64,000 nt of DNA from Dugong dugon (lineage: Eukaryota > Chordata > Mammalia > Sirenia > Dugongidae). The DNA lies in the NCBI GenBank assembly GCA_030035585.1, contig CM057472.1, forward strand, positions 90,765,601-90,829,600, in the 5' to 3' direction. The notes below the pieces were generated by a model. That model had not been told where the DNA came from, made no database searches, and saw only the letters and a program-made list of their open reading frames with translations. Positions within the stretch are counted from its first letter, which is position 1; each line of letters begins with the position of its first letter. Below, piece by piece: positions 12,212 to 22,270 of the stretch. The translations under genes and the position numbers were made by a program.

Positions 12212-12505
12212 CTACTGCTTTTGAATGGTCTTCAGCAAAATTTTACTTGCGTGTGATGTTAATGATATTGTTTGATAATTTCTGCATTCTGTTGGATCAC
12301 CTTTCTTTGGAATGTGCACAAATATGGATGTTTTCCATTCAGCTGGCCAAGTAGCTATCTTCCAAATTTCTGGGCATAGATGAGTGGGCGCTTCCAGCGC
12401 TGCATCTATTTGTTGAAACATCTCAATTGGTATTCCATCAACTGCTGGAGGCTTGTTTTTCGATAATGCTTTCAGCATAGCTTGGACCTCTTCCTTTAGT
12501 ACCAT
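12212..12505 (-). pseudogene. RTE reverse transcriptase N-terminal remnant (copy 1)
   Basis: A 97-codon frame with typical start-of-domain signatures of non-LTR reverse transcriptases: KNKPPAVDGIPIEMFQ near residue 17 (family pattern K-P-G-x-D-G-I-P-x-E) and, near residue 67, IPKKGDPTECRNYQTISLTS (pattern P-K-K-G-D-P-x-x-x-x-N-Y-R-x-I-S-L). Reads toward the catalytic remnant at 11481-12011 but is separated from it by stops. Confidence 0.85.
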
Positions 12506-12657
12506 TGGTTCTTGATCATATGCTGCCTCCTAAAATGGTTGAATGTCAACCAACTCCTTTTGGTACAGTGATTTTGTGTATTTCTTCCATCTTCTTTTGA
12601 TGCTTTTTGCATCTGCTAGTCACAAGAGAAATATAAGTATCACTAGAAATATAGTAA

Positions 12658-12858
12658 GGAGCCCTGGTGGTGCAGTGGTTAAGTACTTGGCTGCTAACCA
12701 AAAGGATGGTGGTTCGAATCTACTTGCCATTCTGGAAGAGTAAAAATTACAGCCTTAAAAAAAAAAAATTATAGCCTTGGAAACCCTATGGGGCAGTTCT
12801 ACTCTCTCTTATAGGGTTGCTATGAGCCGGAATTGACTGGACAGCACCAGGGAAAAGG
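12658..12858 (+). mobile_element. AfroSINE with internal A-run
   Basis: Starts GGAGCCCTGGTGGTGCAGTG, keeps the B box-like GGTTCGAATC and the GGGGCAGTTCTACTCTC block. ATAGTAA occurs immediately before (12651-12657) and after (12859-12865), a likely target duplication. Inside, ATTACAGCCTT, an A-run and ATTATAGCCTTGG form a small duplication around an expanded A-tract at about 12745-12780. Inserted 40 bp beyond the truncation point of RTE copy 1. Confidence 0.92.
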
Positions 12859-12912
12859 ATAGTAACAGCCATGATTATGAAAACTTTGTGTCTTTTGTTA
12901 AGTGTTATCATT

Positions 12913-13095
12913 AGTTGCTGTCGAGTTGATTTCGATTCATGGCAACCCCATGTATGCAGAGTAGAACTCCTCTGTAGGGTTTTCAAGGCCGTGACCTTTC
13001 AGAAACAGATCACCAGGACTGTCTTCCAAGGCCCTTCTGGATGGGTTCAAACCACCAACCTTTTGGCCAGTAGTTGAGCTCTTAACTCAGGGACT
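12913..13095 (-). mobile_element. AfroSINE, long-body variant (antisense)
   Basis: Reads GTTGCTGTCGAGTTGATTTC, then GTAGGGTTTTCAAGGCCGTG, ACCTTTCAGAAACAGATCAC and ends TAACTCAGGGACT. The middle segment with CAGAAACAGATCACC marks the diverged longer subfamily also seen at 34231 and 45675. Confidence 0.85.
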
Positions 13096-13444
13096 TTCGT
13101 TTATTATATGCTCACCTGTTTATTGAGTTGGTATTGTCCATGTGTCTTCTGAAGAGCACTGCCGAATGTCCTCGTCTCAAGCAATGTGTTGTCATTTCTT
13201 TGCTCTCTCACACTTAATACATTATGTGTTACAACCTGAAGGGATGGGGATAAAAGGTAACGTAATTATTCGTTGTTGACAATGATCACAGCGTGTTGGC
13301 TGATTTTATTATTTATTAGCTCATGCAGAACCATACTTAGGAAAGTAAAACCATTGTTTTAATAAAGGTATTCCAAGTCAAAGAACCAAGATTTGTTCTT
13401 TTTGACTGTTTATTCTGTACCATTCTTTTTTTTTTTTTTTAAAC

Positions 13445-13580
13445 ACTTGCATTGATAATCTGTTAGTTCCTCAAGGGCAAAGGTAATGCTTTACTCAATT
13501 TTTCATTCCTCTAGAGTACCTGGCACATAAAAGAAATACAAAGTATTTTTGATGACTCTGTGGATTAGTGAATGAATGGA
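13445..13580 (+). mobile_element. L2 3' end fragment
   Basis: CTCAAGGGCAAAGGTAATGC near 13471 and GAGTACCTGGCACATAAA near 13515, then GTGAATGAATGG, match the L2 3' end order GAGGGCAGGGACCTTGTC, AGTGCCTGGCACATAGTAGG, TTGAATGAATGA. Confidence 0.7.
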
Positions 13581-13710
13581 TCAAGAAATAAATGTAGAGT
13601 TCACTGTATTCATTACTTCACTTGGAACTAAGTATAATTGAATTTCTCTCTTGGTTTCTACTTAACTGAGTCTCTGGAGTAACACTCTGCTTTTTCTCTC
13701 TATTAAAAAC

Positions 13711-13762
13711 TGTAGTAGGTGGAATTTTTGGTGCTAATTCTTTCCCTGAATTATGTTTGATG
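13711..13762 (+). mobile_element. 5' piece of a MaLR-like LTR split by RTE copy 2
   Basis: The sequence TGTAGTAGGTGGAATTTTTG up to TTATGTTTGATG reads on naturally into the LTR piece that resumes at 16974 with CTTGATGTAGCCTCATGA. The near-identical TTTGATG/CTTGATG at the two junctions is probably the RTE target duplication. The 5' boundary of the LTR is uncertain. Confidence 0.5.
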
Positions 13763-13957
13763 CCACCACGTGTCTGTCAGTTTGTCATACTGTGGGGGCT
13801 TGCATGTTACCATGATGCTGAAAGCTATGCCACCAGTATTCAAATACCAGCAGGGTCACCCATGGTGGAGAGTTTTCAGCTGAGTTTTCAGCCAAAGACA
13901 GGCTGGGAAGAAGGACCTGGCAGTCTACTCTAAAAAGAATTAGCCAGTGAAAACCTC

Positions 13958-14185
13958 ATGAATAGCAGTGGAACATTGCCTGATATAGTGCTGGAAGATG
14001 AGCTCCTCAGGTTGGAAGGCACTCAGAAGACGACTGGGGAAGAGGTACCTCTTCAAAGTAGAGCTGACCTTAATGATGTGGATGCAGTCAAGCGTTTGAG
14101 ACTTTCATTTGCTGATGTGACACAACTCAAAATGAGAAGAAACAGCTGCAAACATCCATTAATAATCAGAACATGGAATATATGA
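13958..14185 (+). pseudogene. RTE ORF N-terminal remnant (copy 2)
   Basis: A 75-codon frame in the position of the RTE ORF start: MNSSGTLPDIVLEDELLRLE, then a Ser/Arg-rich linker ending in RRNSCKHPLIIRTWN, which leads into the endonuclease fold (the family's R-T-W-N-V strand). A stop immediately after this segment interrupts it. Confidence 0.75.
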
Positions 14186-14302
14186 AATATGAACTAGGAA
14201 AAGTGGAAATCATCAAAACAAAATGCAACATATAAACATCAGTAACCTAGGTATTAGTGAGCTGAATGGACTAGCATTGGCCGTTTTGAATCGGACAATC
14301 AT

Positions 14303-14500
14303 ATGGTCTACTATGCCAGGAACAACTTGAAGAGGAATGGCGTTGCATTCATTATCAAAAAGAACATTTCAAGATCTATCCTGACGTACAATGCCATCAG
14401 TGGTAGGGTAATATCCGTATGCCTACAAGGAAGACCAGTTAATGCGACTATTATTCAAATTTATGCACCGACCACTAAGACCAAAGATGAAGAAATTTGA
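14303..14500 (+). pseudogene. RTE endonuclease remnant, first half (copy 2)
   Basis: A 65-codon frame encoding part of the apurinic-endonuclease-like domain that nicks the target: VYYARNNLKRNGVAFIIKK at the start, and VNATIIQIYAPTTKTKDEEI at the end. The IIQIYAPT strand is characteristic of APE-type LINE endonucleases. A stop follows at the E-I junction, and the rest of the domain resumes at 14581. Confidence 0.85.
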
Positions 14501-14580
14501 AGATTTTTTACCAACTTCTCCAGTATGAAATAGATTGAACATGCAATCAGGATGCATTAATAATTACTGGTGATTGGAAT

Positions 14581-15006
14581 GTGAAAGTTGGAAACAAAGA
14601 AGGATCAGTAGATGGAAAATACAGCCTCTGTGATAGAAACGATGCCGGAGATCTCGTGATAGAATTTTGCAAGTTCAATGACTTCTTCATTGCAAATACC
14701 TTTTTTCAGCAACATAAGTGGCGACTATACACATGGACCTCACAAGATGGAATACACAGGAATCAAATCAACTACATCTGTGGAAAGAGATGTTGGAAAA
14801 GCTCAATATCATTAGTCACAACAAGGCCAGGGGCCGACTGTGGAACAGACCATCAATTGCTCATATACAAGTTTAAGTTGAAACGGAAGAAAATTAGAAC
14901 AAGCCCACGAGAGCCAGAGCACGACCTTGAATATATCCCACGTGAATTTAGAGACAATCTCAAGAATAGATCCGATGCATTGAACACTAATGACCCCGAA
15001 GACTAG
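14581..15006 (+). pseudogene. RTE endonuclease remnant, second half (copy 2)
   Basis: A 141-codon frame with the second half of the endonuclease. FFQQHKWRLYTWTSQDGIHR near residue 42 is the substrate-side loop; NQINYICGK follows, where the family expects Q-I-D-Y-I, so the conserved Asp is Asn here (codon AAC from GAC, as expected from decay of a TCGAC CpG). RPGADCGTDHQLLIYKFKLK near residue 82 contains the terminal D-H pair of the active site (G-S/T-D-H). The Asp-to-Asn change alone would probably disable cleavage. Confidence 0.85.
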
Positions 15007-15952
15007 ACGAGTTGTGGAATGACATCAAGGACATCATACACTAAGAAAGCAAGAGGTCATTAAAAAGTCATGAAAGAAAGAATAGACCAAAGTGGATATC
15101 AGAAGAGACTCTGAAAATTGCTCTTTAACATCAAGTAGCTAAAGCAAAAGGCAGAAAAGATGAGGTAAAAGAACCGAACAGAAAATTTCAAAGGGCAGCT
15201 CGAGAAGACAAAGTAAAGTACCATAATGACATGTGCAGAGACCTGGAGATAGGAAACCAAAAAAGAAGAACACGCTTGGCATTTCTCAAATTGAAAGAAC
15301 TGAAGAAAATATTCAAGCCTTGAGTTGCAATATTGAAGGATTCTAAGGGGAAAATATTAAACGATGCAGAAAGCATCAAAAGCAGATGGAAGGAATACAG
15401 AAAAAGAACTGGTGGACATTCTACCATTTCAGGAGGTAGCATATGATCAGGAACTGATGGTACTGAAGGAAGAAGTCCAAGCTGCACTGAAGACACCGGC
15501 AGAAAACAAGGCTCCAAGAATTGACAAAAATACCAATTGAGATGTTTCAACAAATAGATGCAGCACTGGAAGTGCTCTCTCGTCTATGCCAAGAAATTTA
15601 GAAGATAGCTACCTGGCCAACTGACTGGAAAAGATCCATATTTATGCTTATTCCAAAGAAAGGTGATCCAACTGAATGAGGAAACTGTCAAACAATATCA
15701 TTAATATCACACTCAAGTAAAATTTTGCTGAAGATCATTCAAAAGCAGCTGCAACAGTACATCAACAGGGAACTGCCAGAAATTTAAGCTGGATTCAGAA
15801 CAGGACGTGGAACCGAGGGTATCATTGCTGATATCAGATGGATCCTGGCTGAAAGCACAGAATACCAGAAAGATGTTTACCTGTGTTTTATTGACTATGC
15901 AAAGGCATTTGACTGTGTGGATCATAACAAATTATAGATAACTTTATGAAGA

Positions 15953-16483
15953 ATGGGAATTCCAGGATACTTAATTGTGCTCATGAGGAACCTATACATA
16001 GATCAAGAGGCAGTTGTTCAAACAGAACGAGGGGATACTGTGTGGTTTAAAGTCAGGAAAGGTGTGTGTCTGGGTGGTATCCTTTCACCATACTTATTCA
16101 ATCTGTATCCTAAGCAAATACTCCAAGAAGCTGGACTATATGAAGAAGAACATGGCATCAGGATTGGAGGAAGATTCATTAACAACCTGTGTTATACAGA
16201 TGACACAACCTTGCTTACTGAAGGTGAAGAGGACTTGAAGCTCTTACTGATGAAGATCAAAGACCACAGCCTTCAGTATGGATTACACCTCAACATAAAG
16301 AAAACAAAAATCCTCACAACTGGTCCAATAAACAGCAACATGATAAATGGAGAAAAGATTGAAATTGTCAGGATTTCATTTTACTTGGATCCACAATCAA
16401 CACCCATGGAAGCAGCAGTCAGGAGATCAAAAGACCCATTTCACTGGGCAAATCTGCTGCAAAAGAGCTCTTTAAAATGTTAA
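15953..16483 (+). pseudogene. RTE reverse transcriptase remnant (copy 2)
   Basis: A 176-codon frame equivalent to that in copy 1. The finger-palm segment is altered to VRKGVCLGGILSPYLFN (R-Q-G-C is lost), and the active-site box is CYTDDTTLL near residue 80. By eye about 160 of 176 residues match copy 1. The frame leaves the RTE register at GTCAGGATTT (about 16366-16375); in the next frame the protein would continue with FILLGSTIN and reach the C-terminal region. A good candidate for checking family-wide Ala/Thr variation at the active site. Confidence 0.88.
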
Positions 16484-16662
16484 AAAGCAAAGATGACACC
16501 TTGAAGAATAATGTGTGCCTGACCCAGGCCATGGCGTTTTCAATTGTGTCATATGCATGTGAAAGCTGGGCAATGACTAAGGAAGACCGAAGAGGAATTG
16601 ATTCCTTTGAATTATGGTGCTGGCAAAGAATATTGAATATACCATGGACTGCCAAAGAATGA
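16477..16662 (+). pseudogene. RTE C-terminal remnant (copy 2)
   Basis: A 61-codon frame starting MLKSKDDTLKNNV and containing AFSIVSYACESWAMTKEDRR and DSFELWCWQRILNIPWTAK. The ELWCWxRxLxIPWTA block is typical of the segment after the reverse transcriptase in RTE and related LINEs. A stop separates it from the remaining C-terminal sequence (KSVLEEVQPEC and so on) in another frame. Confidence 0.85.
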
Positions 16663-16973
16663 ACAAGTCTGTCTTGGAAGAAGTACAGCCAGAATGCTAC
16701 TTAGAAGCAAGGATGCAAGTCTTTATTTCACATGCTTTGGACATGTTATCAGGTGGGATCAGTCTCTGGAGAAGGACATCATGCTCGGTAAAGTAGAGGG
16801 TCAGCGAAAAACAGGAAGACGCTCAGAGAGATGGATTGACACAGTGGCTGCAACAATGGGCTCGAACATAACAATGATTATGAGGATGGTGCAGGGCTGA
16901 GCATTGTTTTGTTCAGTTTTACATAGGGTTGCTATGAATCTAAATGCTGGATGGCACCTAACAACAACAACAA

Positions 16974-17365
16974 GCTTGATGTAGCCTCATGATAGATGGA
17001 GTGTTCTTCCCTGCCCCGTGCCTTTGGGCCTAGGCATATTACTTGCTTTGGCCAATGGGATTGTAGTGAATGTGACAAAAACAGAGGCTTGAAATTTATT
17101 TGTTTAGTTTGGCATGGCCCTCTTGTGTTTCTTTTCACCATGAGTAGAACAGGTCCAGGGAGCCATTACCCTTTCAGCCTGGGATCCAGAGTAAAATAAC
17201 CAAAGCATTCCTGATCCTAACATGTAGCCCAGACCCCAGTTCAGCCTAACCCCAAAGGAGCTAGAAACTTGTGAGTGATTAAAATAAAGATATTTTCTTT
17301 TAAGCCACTGAGGTTGTGTAGTTATTTGTTATGTAGCTTTATTATGGCAATAGCTAACAGATGCA
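16974..17365 (+). mobile_element. 3' piece of a MaLR/MLT1-like LTR split by RTE copy 2
   Basis: TTGATGTAGCCTCATGATAG, TTACTTGCTTTGGCCAATGG, GGCATGGCCCTCTTGTG and the end TTAAGCCACTGAGGTTGTG ... AATAGCTAACAGATGCA follow the order of an MLT1-type LTR in sense. A polyadenylation signal (AATAAAG) is present near 17284. Confidence 0.75.
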
Positions 17366-18040
17366 AACAGGTGATTGATGCCCCCAGTATGCTGAGTATT
17401 CCTGAAAGTTAAACCCAGTACTTGCTCCCACCACTTGAGTTACATACTTAGCAAGAGTCAGTTGTCTTTTTTCCTGTATCTGTGTGTCAGTTGTGCCTGT
17501 TATTCTGCTTATGTAACATAATGTACTAGGGAAGAAATTTGTTCTATAAAAGTAAATTAAAGGCTTGATAAGGCAAATTGTTAAAAAATGAAGCCAAATT
17601 AGGAGTTGGTAAGAAATTTTAAAAAAAGTAGAGAAAAATAAATATCTAGAAGGATTTTGTATTCATCTTGTTAAATGCTTAAATTCTCTCCTCTCCCTAA
17701 AGGCAGTAAAACTGAGAATCTTGGATGATACCATCTGGTTTTATACAAGAAAGGTGAGACATGAATCATTCGAGACATTCGCAAAGAAATACCTTTACTC
17801 TTCAACCAAAGATTGCTGAGTGAATGTTTATTTATGTGTTTAAGGTAAAATAAAATGCTTAATCTATGTTTGCATACATTTTTATGATTCCTTCTTTAAC
17901 CAACCTTTCTGACTAACTTTATAACAATCATCTCAATCCCCTTTTTATGAAGAATGTCATAAATTGGATACCACACTGAAAATTCCTCTTTTCTTTCTTT
18001 CCTTCCTTCCTTTCTTTAAAATACTCTTACATTGTTAGAA
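17366..18040. other. Unrecognised, with a small pyrimidine repeat
   Basis: No gene or interspersed repeat recognised. A CTTT/CCTT pyrimidine tract lies at about 17986-18018. Confidence 0.45.
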
Positions 18041-18352
18041 CAGGTAGTCACTGACTTATGACTGGGTTCTGTTCTGACGACTCCGTCCTAAGTCAGTTCT
18101 TACGTAGGTTGAATACTTGTTTTTTTTTCTTTTAGTTTTCATTATTATCGCCTTTTATTATCAGTATCTTTATAAATCCAATCTTTGAACATTTGGGAGT
18201 GAACATCTGAGAGTGATAACATCAGCAAATTACACACTGCAGCATTGTATGTAGTACATATAATTAACGATAAGATGTATCAAAACAACAACAAAGACAG
18301 TTGTAAGTGCAATTCGTTGTAACTCGAATACGTGTAAGTTGGGGACTACCTG
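18041..18352. mobile_element. Tigger/mariner-like MITE with 20-bp termini
   Basis: A 312-bp element starting CAGGTAGTCACTGACTTATG; its right end TTGGGGACTACCTG is the reverse complement of CAGGTAGTCCCCAA. TA follows on the right at 18353-18354; the left flank is AA, probably a mutated TA. There is no transposase frame. The CAGGTAGTCCCC-ACTTA termini are of the kind seen in nonautonomous Tigger-type pogo elements. Unlike the 10175 MITE it is not palindromic throughout. Confidence 0.7.
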
Positions 18353-19883
18353 TATTACAAACACCAATGTTAGAATAGCCCTTTCTTCACAATAAGTATA
18401 TAAAGAGTAAACTTTTCTGCTGCTGCCCCTCTTTGCATACTTAGATCCTATTGATTTACAGTGTGGTTAATAACTTTATTCTACTGGAGGACACTCTAGC
18501 CTGAATCAGTTTCCCAGTTTTGCACAGTAAACTCTTCTTTTTATAGAAGTTGACTGAATTATGAAAGCTGGGTGCTTCTGGTTATTCAAACTTTTTCTTT
18601 TTTTTTTTTTGCTGTTGTTGTTTTTGTTCCCAATGAATTATACCTCAGAATCATCTGGATTTGAACAAACCTGTGAATGGAAAAGAAATGTCAGCTTTAA
18701 CTCCCTTTTTTTCACCTGGCTTTCTGGTTGCCACCAAATGAAATTACCAAATACATTATTTACCTAAAACCCTAAATCTTTGCAAAGTATGCATGAAACA
18801 GAGCCAATCATGGGGAAGAAAATCACTAACATTTTCCATGCATGTGGACTTGGCTCTGGGTTTGGGAGAACTTGGATTTGTTTCAGATTTTCTTAAAATA
18901 TGGCACATATTAATTGATGAAACACGCTGCTGGTAGTGTTTTTTGAGATGCTGATGGTCACCTCCTTGGAACAATTCTGAGATGAATGCTTTGTGGTATT
19001 TTAGGATCAAAAAGCAATCTATAGGTGATGACATTCAATCACCACTGACTAAGGCTGGAATTGAAAAGAGAGCTCCTCTTTGGAAAAGCCAACTTCACAC
19101 CACATTACCCATAAGTCAATTTCTGGGAGTGTAGGGACTCACTACACAAGGAAATCCAAGAGCCGTTCAACACCAGTTCACCAACAGTTTGGGACACATG
19201 TGAGTAATTTGTAAAGAAAGGGAGCTCTGGCTTAGACATTCCGGTTATTCCAGTTTCAAGAGTATCAGTTTTCACCAGGATAGAAAAAGTAGACAATAGG
19301 GGCATAGCCTAAATAAAATGCATAGACTCTAGACAGTTTTTAATACAATGAGATTAACATAGGCCCATAAATCAACAAATTCAAAGACAGTGGGCCATGG
19401 CTAAGGAAAATCAGGCTGTGTCTTCCAAGGAAACTGAATATATTCTTTTATTGGGATATTATTTTTTTCATTAGGATTTCTTTAAATTTTGAGAGAATGG
19501 GGGAATTGAACTAATTTTTCCAGGAAGAAGCAAAGAAATTCCTGGCTTGGTGGTATAAAAAAATGACATGAAAAAAAAGTGACTGTGGGCAGAATATATA
19601 AGCGTACATGAGGCCAATTCAAAATTGGAAACCTGACAAAGAATCTTGAAGATTTATGGTTGTACTTCTTATTATTTAATTAATAAACCAACACCAGAAA
19701 AAATATCCATGAAATTGATTTAATATTACCGACATAAACTATGTTTAGTACATTGTGTTTGAAGACATCCACGTGAACAACAAACAACAGCCAAGATTAT
19801 GTAGCTATGCTACTGTGGAAAAGTTGCTGAGCTGGGAATGAAAAGACCTGTATATATTTAAGTCTAGGCTACGGCCACTTCAA
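18353..19883. other. No recognised features
   Basis: No repeat or gene recognised. Contains a T-tract at about 18597-18610 and AT-rich sequence near 19650-19750. Confidence 0.45.
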
Positions 19884-20086
19884 AGAAGCCCTGGTGGCGC
19901 AGTGGTTAAAGTGCTTGGCTGCTAACCAAAAAGTCAGCTGGTTGAACCCGCCAGCCACTCCGCGGGAGAAAGATGTGGCTGTCTGCTTCTGTCAAGATTT
20001 ACAGCCTTGGAAACCTTATGGGGCAGTTCTACCCTGTCCTATAAGGTCGCATGAATCGGAATCAACTGGACAGCAACAGGTTTTGG
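19884..20086 (+). mobile_element. AfroSINE
   Basis: Starts GAAGCCCTGGTGGCGCAGTG, with CTGCTAACCAAAAAGTCAGC, the middle segment GAAAGATGTGGCTGTCTGCT, and the end GAATCAACTGGACAGCAACA. This is the common form with the AGATGTGGC-CTGCTTCTGT insert between head and body. The B box is changed to GGTTGAACCC. Confidence 0.93.
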
Positions 20087-21180
20087 GATTGTTATCACCA
20101 CTTTCTAGTCCTAAGACCTTTGTACAATTATTTGGGGGAACCATGTTATCATCTGAAAATTATCAATACAACTAAGTTCACTAAGTTATTGAAAAAAGTC
20201 ACCATATAATACACAAAAGAAATCTGTATCATTACATCAACTGCTGTTTGACTAACACTTTACAGTCAATCAAATAACACAAATATTGACTCATTTGGGT
20301 ATTCATTTAGGACTTAGATCCTCAAAAGTTTCCAGCTGTTTTCTGAAATTATTTGCTTTTAATAGGAGGGGTGCTTGGTATCTTGTAGACAATACTGGAA
20401 ACTGTGGTACTCTTAATGACTGAGAAGGAAGTATGTATAGGAATTCCAGCAGGCTCTGGGCCCTACTGACTCTGCACAAGGTTCAGTGTCCTGCAACCCA
20501 TCCAGCTGATAAGCATTCTTGGAAGGAATGGTTTTATTAAGTGCTCTGTTGACAGGCTGCCCTTTATGATCTGAGCAGATGGCAGTCATGGGTCTCTTTG
20601 CCTCTTGCCTCCCACAAACCCAACTGTCTTTATGTCTAGAGAAATCAAAGTGAATAATATATAGCTATTGGTAACACATAAACACCATCTCCAGTCTTTT
20701 TCTATTTTAATTGGACCCTGGAGCAGGGAAACAGGAAAAGAGTGGCAGCTAAAATGCTCAGCCTCAGATGCTTGATGCCTTGTCTTCTGCATATGGAAAC
20801 AAAGAGTCCTTTACTCTGTTCTCAGCATGGTTATTTTTTCACACAGAAAGTGTTGGGAGCAGTGGATAAAGCTAGACTTCATCCTTGTCTGATTTCATTC
20901 CATCACATCTCTATTATTTCTTTTCTGAAAATTAATTCTCTCCGTGTGTGCACCTTAGAAATATTTGTAGATGCCTTTTATTCACACGTGTTTAATTGGA
21001 CAACTGAAAAAAATGGAGATAATAATAGTGCCCTTCTCAAAGGATCATGGGCCAGTTACTCCAGCACGGTTACTCACTCCCAGGTAATATGTTAATGTGC
21101 TCAGTAAAAGTTATATAAAAACATTTCAATTTCTTATAAGCAAATCCCTTAAGATTTGAGGCTTCAGTAATTTAAACATT
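20087..21180. other. No recognised features
   Basis: No repeat or gene recognised. The 117-codon sense frame at 20742-21095 overlaps an antisense frame and shows no known domain. Confidence 0.4.
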
Positions 21181-21395
21181 AAAAAAAAAAAAACCAAAAC
21201 CCTCTGCTGTTGTGTCAATTCCAATTCACAGCAACTCTATAGGACAGAGTAGAACTTCCCCATAGGGTTTCTAAGGCTGTAATCTTTACAGAAGAAGACT
21301 CCCACATCTTTCTTCTGTGGAGCGGCTGGTGGGTTTGAACCACCGACCTTTCTGTTAGCAACTAAGCACTTAATCACTGCACCACCAGGGCTCCT
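21181..21395 (-). mobile_element. AfroSINE (antisense)
   Basis: A-rich tract, then the reverse-complement blocks GGACAGAGTAGAACTTCCCC, GGAGCGGCTGGTGGGTTTGA and the end CACTGCACCACCAGGGCTCC. Essentially full length. It lies 13 bp from the 3' end of an RTE fragment in the same orientation. Confidence 0.92.
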
Positions 21396-21408
21396 TAATT
21401 TATACACT

Positions 21409-21886
21409 GTTGTTGTTAGGTGCTGTTGAGTTGGTTCTGACTCATACTTACCCTATGTACAACGGAACAAAACACTGCCCAGTCCTGCGCCATCCTCACA
21501 ATGATTATGCTTGAGCCCATTGTTGCAGCCACTGTGTCAATTCATCTCTTTGAGGGTCTTCCTCTTCTTTGCCTACCCTCTACTTTACCAAGTATGATGT
21601 CCTTCTCCCGGGACTGATTCTCCTGATAATATGTCCAAAGTATGTGAGACGAAGTCTTGCCATTCTTGCGTCTAAGAAGTATTCTGGCTGTACTTCTTCC
21701 AAGACAGATTTGTTTGTTCTTTTGGCAGTCCATGGTATATTCAATATTGTTCACCATCACCATGATTCAAAAGCATCAATTCTTCGGTCTTCCTTACTCA
21801 TTCTCCAGTTTTTGCATGCATATGAGGAAATTGAAAACACCTTGGCTGGGGTCAGGGGCACCTTAGTCTTCAAGGTGACATCTTTG
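21409..21886 (-). mobile_element. RTE 3' fragment (antisense)
   Basis: Begins TGTTGTTGTTAGGTGCTGTT and continues through ACAACGGAACAAAACACTGC, TTGAGCCCATTGTTGCAGCC and TTCTTCCAAGACAGATTTGT to AAGGTGACATCTTTG. It covers the 3' UTR and the C-terminal end of the RTE ORF; the 5' part was never copied. A reading remnant (KTSSHILWTY on the antisense strand) is the counterpart of LCLTYFGHV in copy 1. Confidence 0.9.
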
Positions 21887-22052
21887 TATACATAGCAGTA
21901 TATAAATGGAGACTTTGACATTCACACTGGTGATTTCATCAGGGTTGATGGTCACCCCTAGTCCAATAGCTTGAGAGGTAGTTTTAATTAATTAATTAAT
22001 TTTTGTCCAGAGAAAATAACAGTTTCTAAATTATAAGGCCTAACCATCACAC

Positions 22053-22270
22053 AAGAGTCCCTGGGTGGGACAGATGGTTAAACACCTGACTACTAATTGA
22101 AAGTTTGGCAATTTCTACCCACCCAATGGTGTCTTGGAAGAAAGGCCTGGTGATCTGCTTCCAAAGTTCACTGCCTTGAAAACCCTATGGAGCACAGTTC
22201 TACTCTACAAGACATGGGGCTGCCATGAGTGGGAATTGATTTGGTGGCAACTGTTTTTTTTTTTTTTTTT
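22053..22270 (+). mobile_element. AfroSINE, old diverged form
   Basis: Starts AGAGTCCCTGGGTGGGACAG, then TCTTGGAAGAAAGGCCTGGT and TATGGAGCACAGTTCTACTC, ending GGTGGCAACTG and a T-tract. The GAAGAAAGGCCTGGTGATCT segment marks the older subfamily also seen at 23501 and 36225. Confidence 0.88.

Larger units (their letters stand above)
11014..12618 (-). mobile_element. RTE LINE, 5'-truncated copy 1 (antisense)
   Basis: The plus strand opens with GTTGTTGCTGTGTTGTTAGG, the reverse complement of the RTE 3' end, and runs through the 3' half of the element to the region upstream of the reverse transcriptase. TGCTAG occurs at 11009-11014 and again at 12614-12619, a plausible 6-bp target duplication (11014 is shared between it and the element edge). 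Compared with the copy at 13763-16973 it lacks about 30 bp near 11485 and is otherwise very similar; the two are in opposite orientation, forming 1.6-kb inverted arms separated by about 2.7 kb. Both share a one-base deletion in the reading frame (see findings). Confidence 0.9.
13763..16973 (+). mobile_element. RTE LINE, near full-length copy 2
   Basis: About 3.2 kb, from CCACCACGTGTCTGTCAGTT to GATGGCACCTAACAACAAC, the full span expected for the elephant-type RTE. It is one of the longest repeats in the window. Order: 5' leader, N-terminal start (13958), APE-type endonuclease (14303-15006), linker, reverse transcriptase (about 15450-16483), C-terminal region (to about 16900) and a short 3' UTR ending in (AAC)n. 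Many stops and frameshifts make it inactive. It interrupts an older LTR, with TTGATG at 13757-13762 and 16976-16981 as a likely short target duplication. Bulk similarity to the inverted copy 1 is high in the shared half. Confidence 0.93.
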
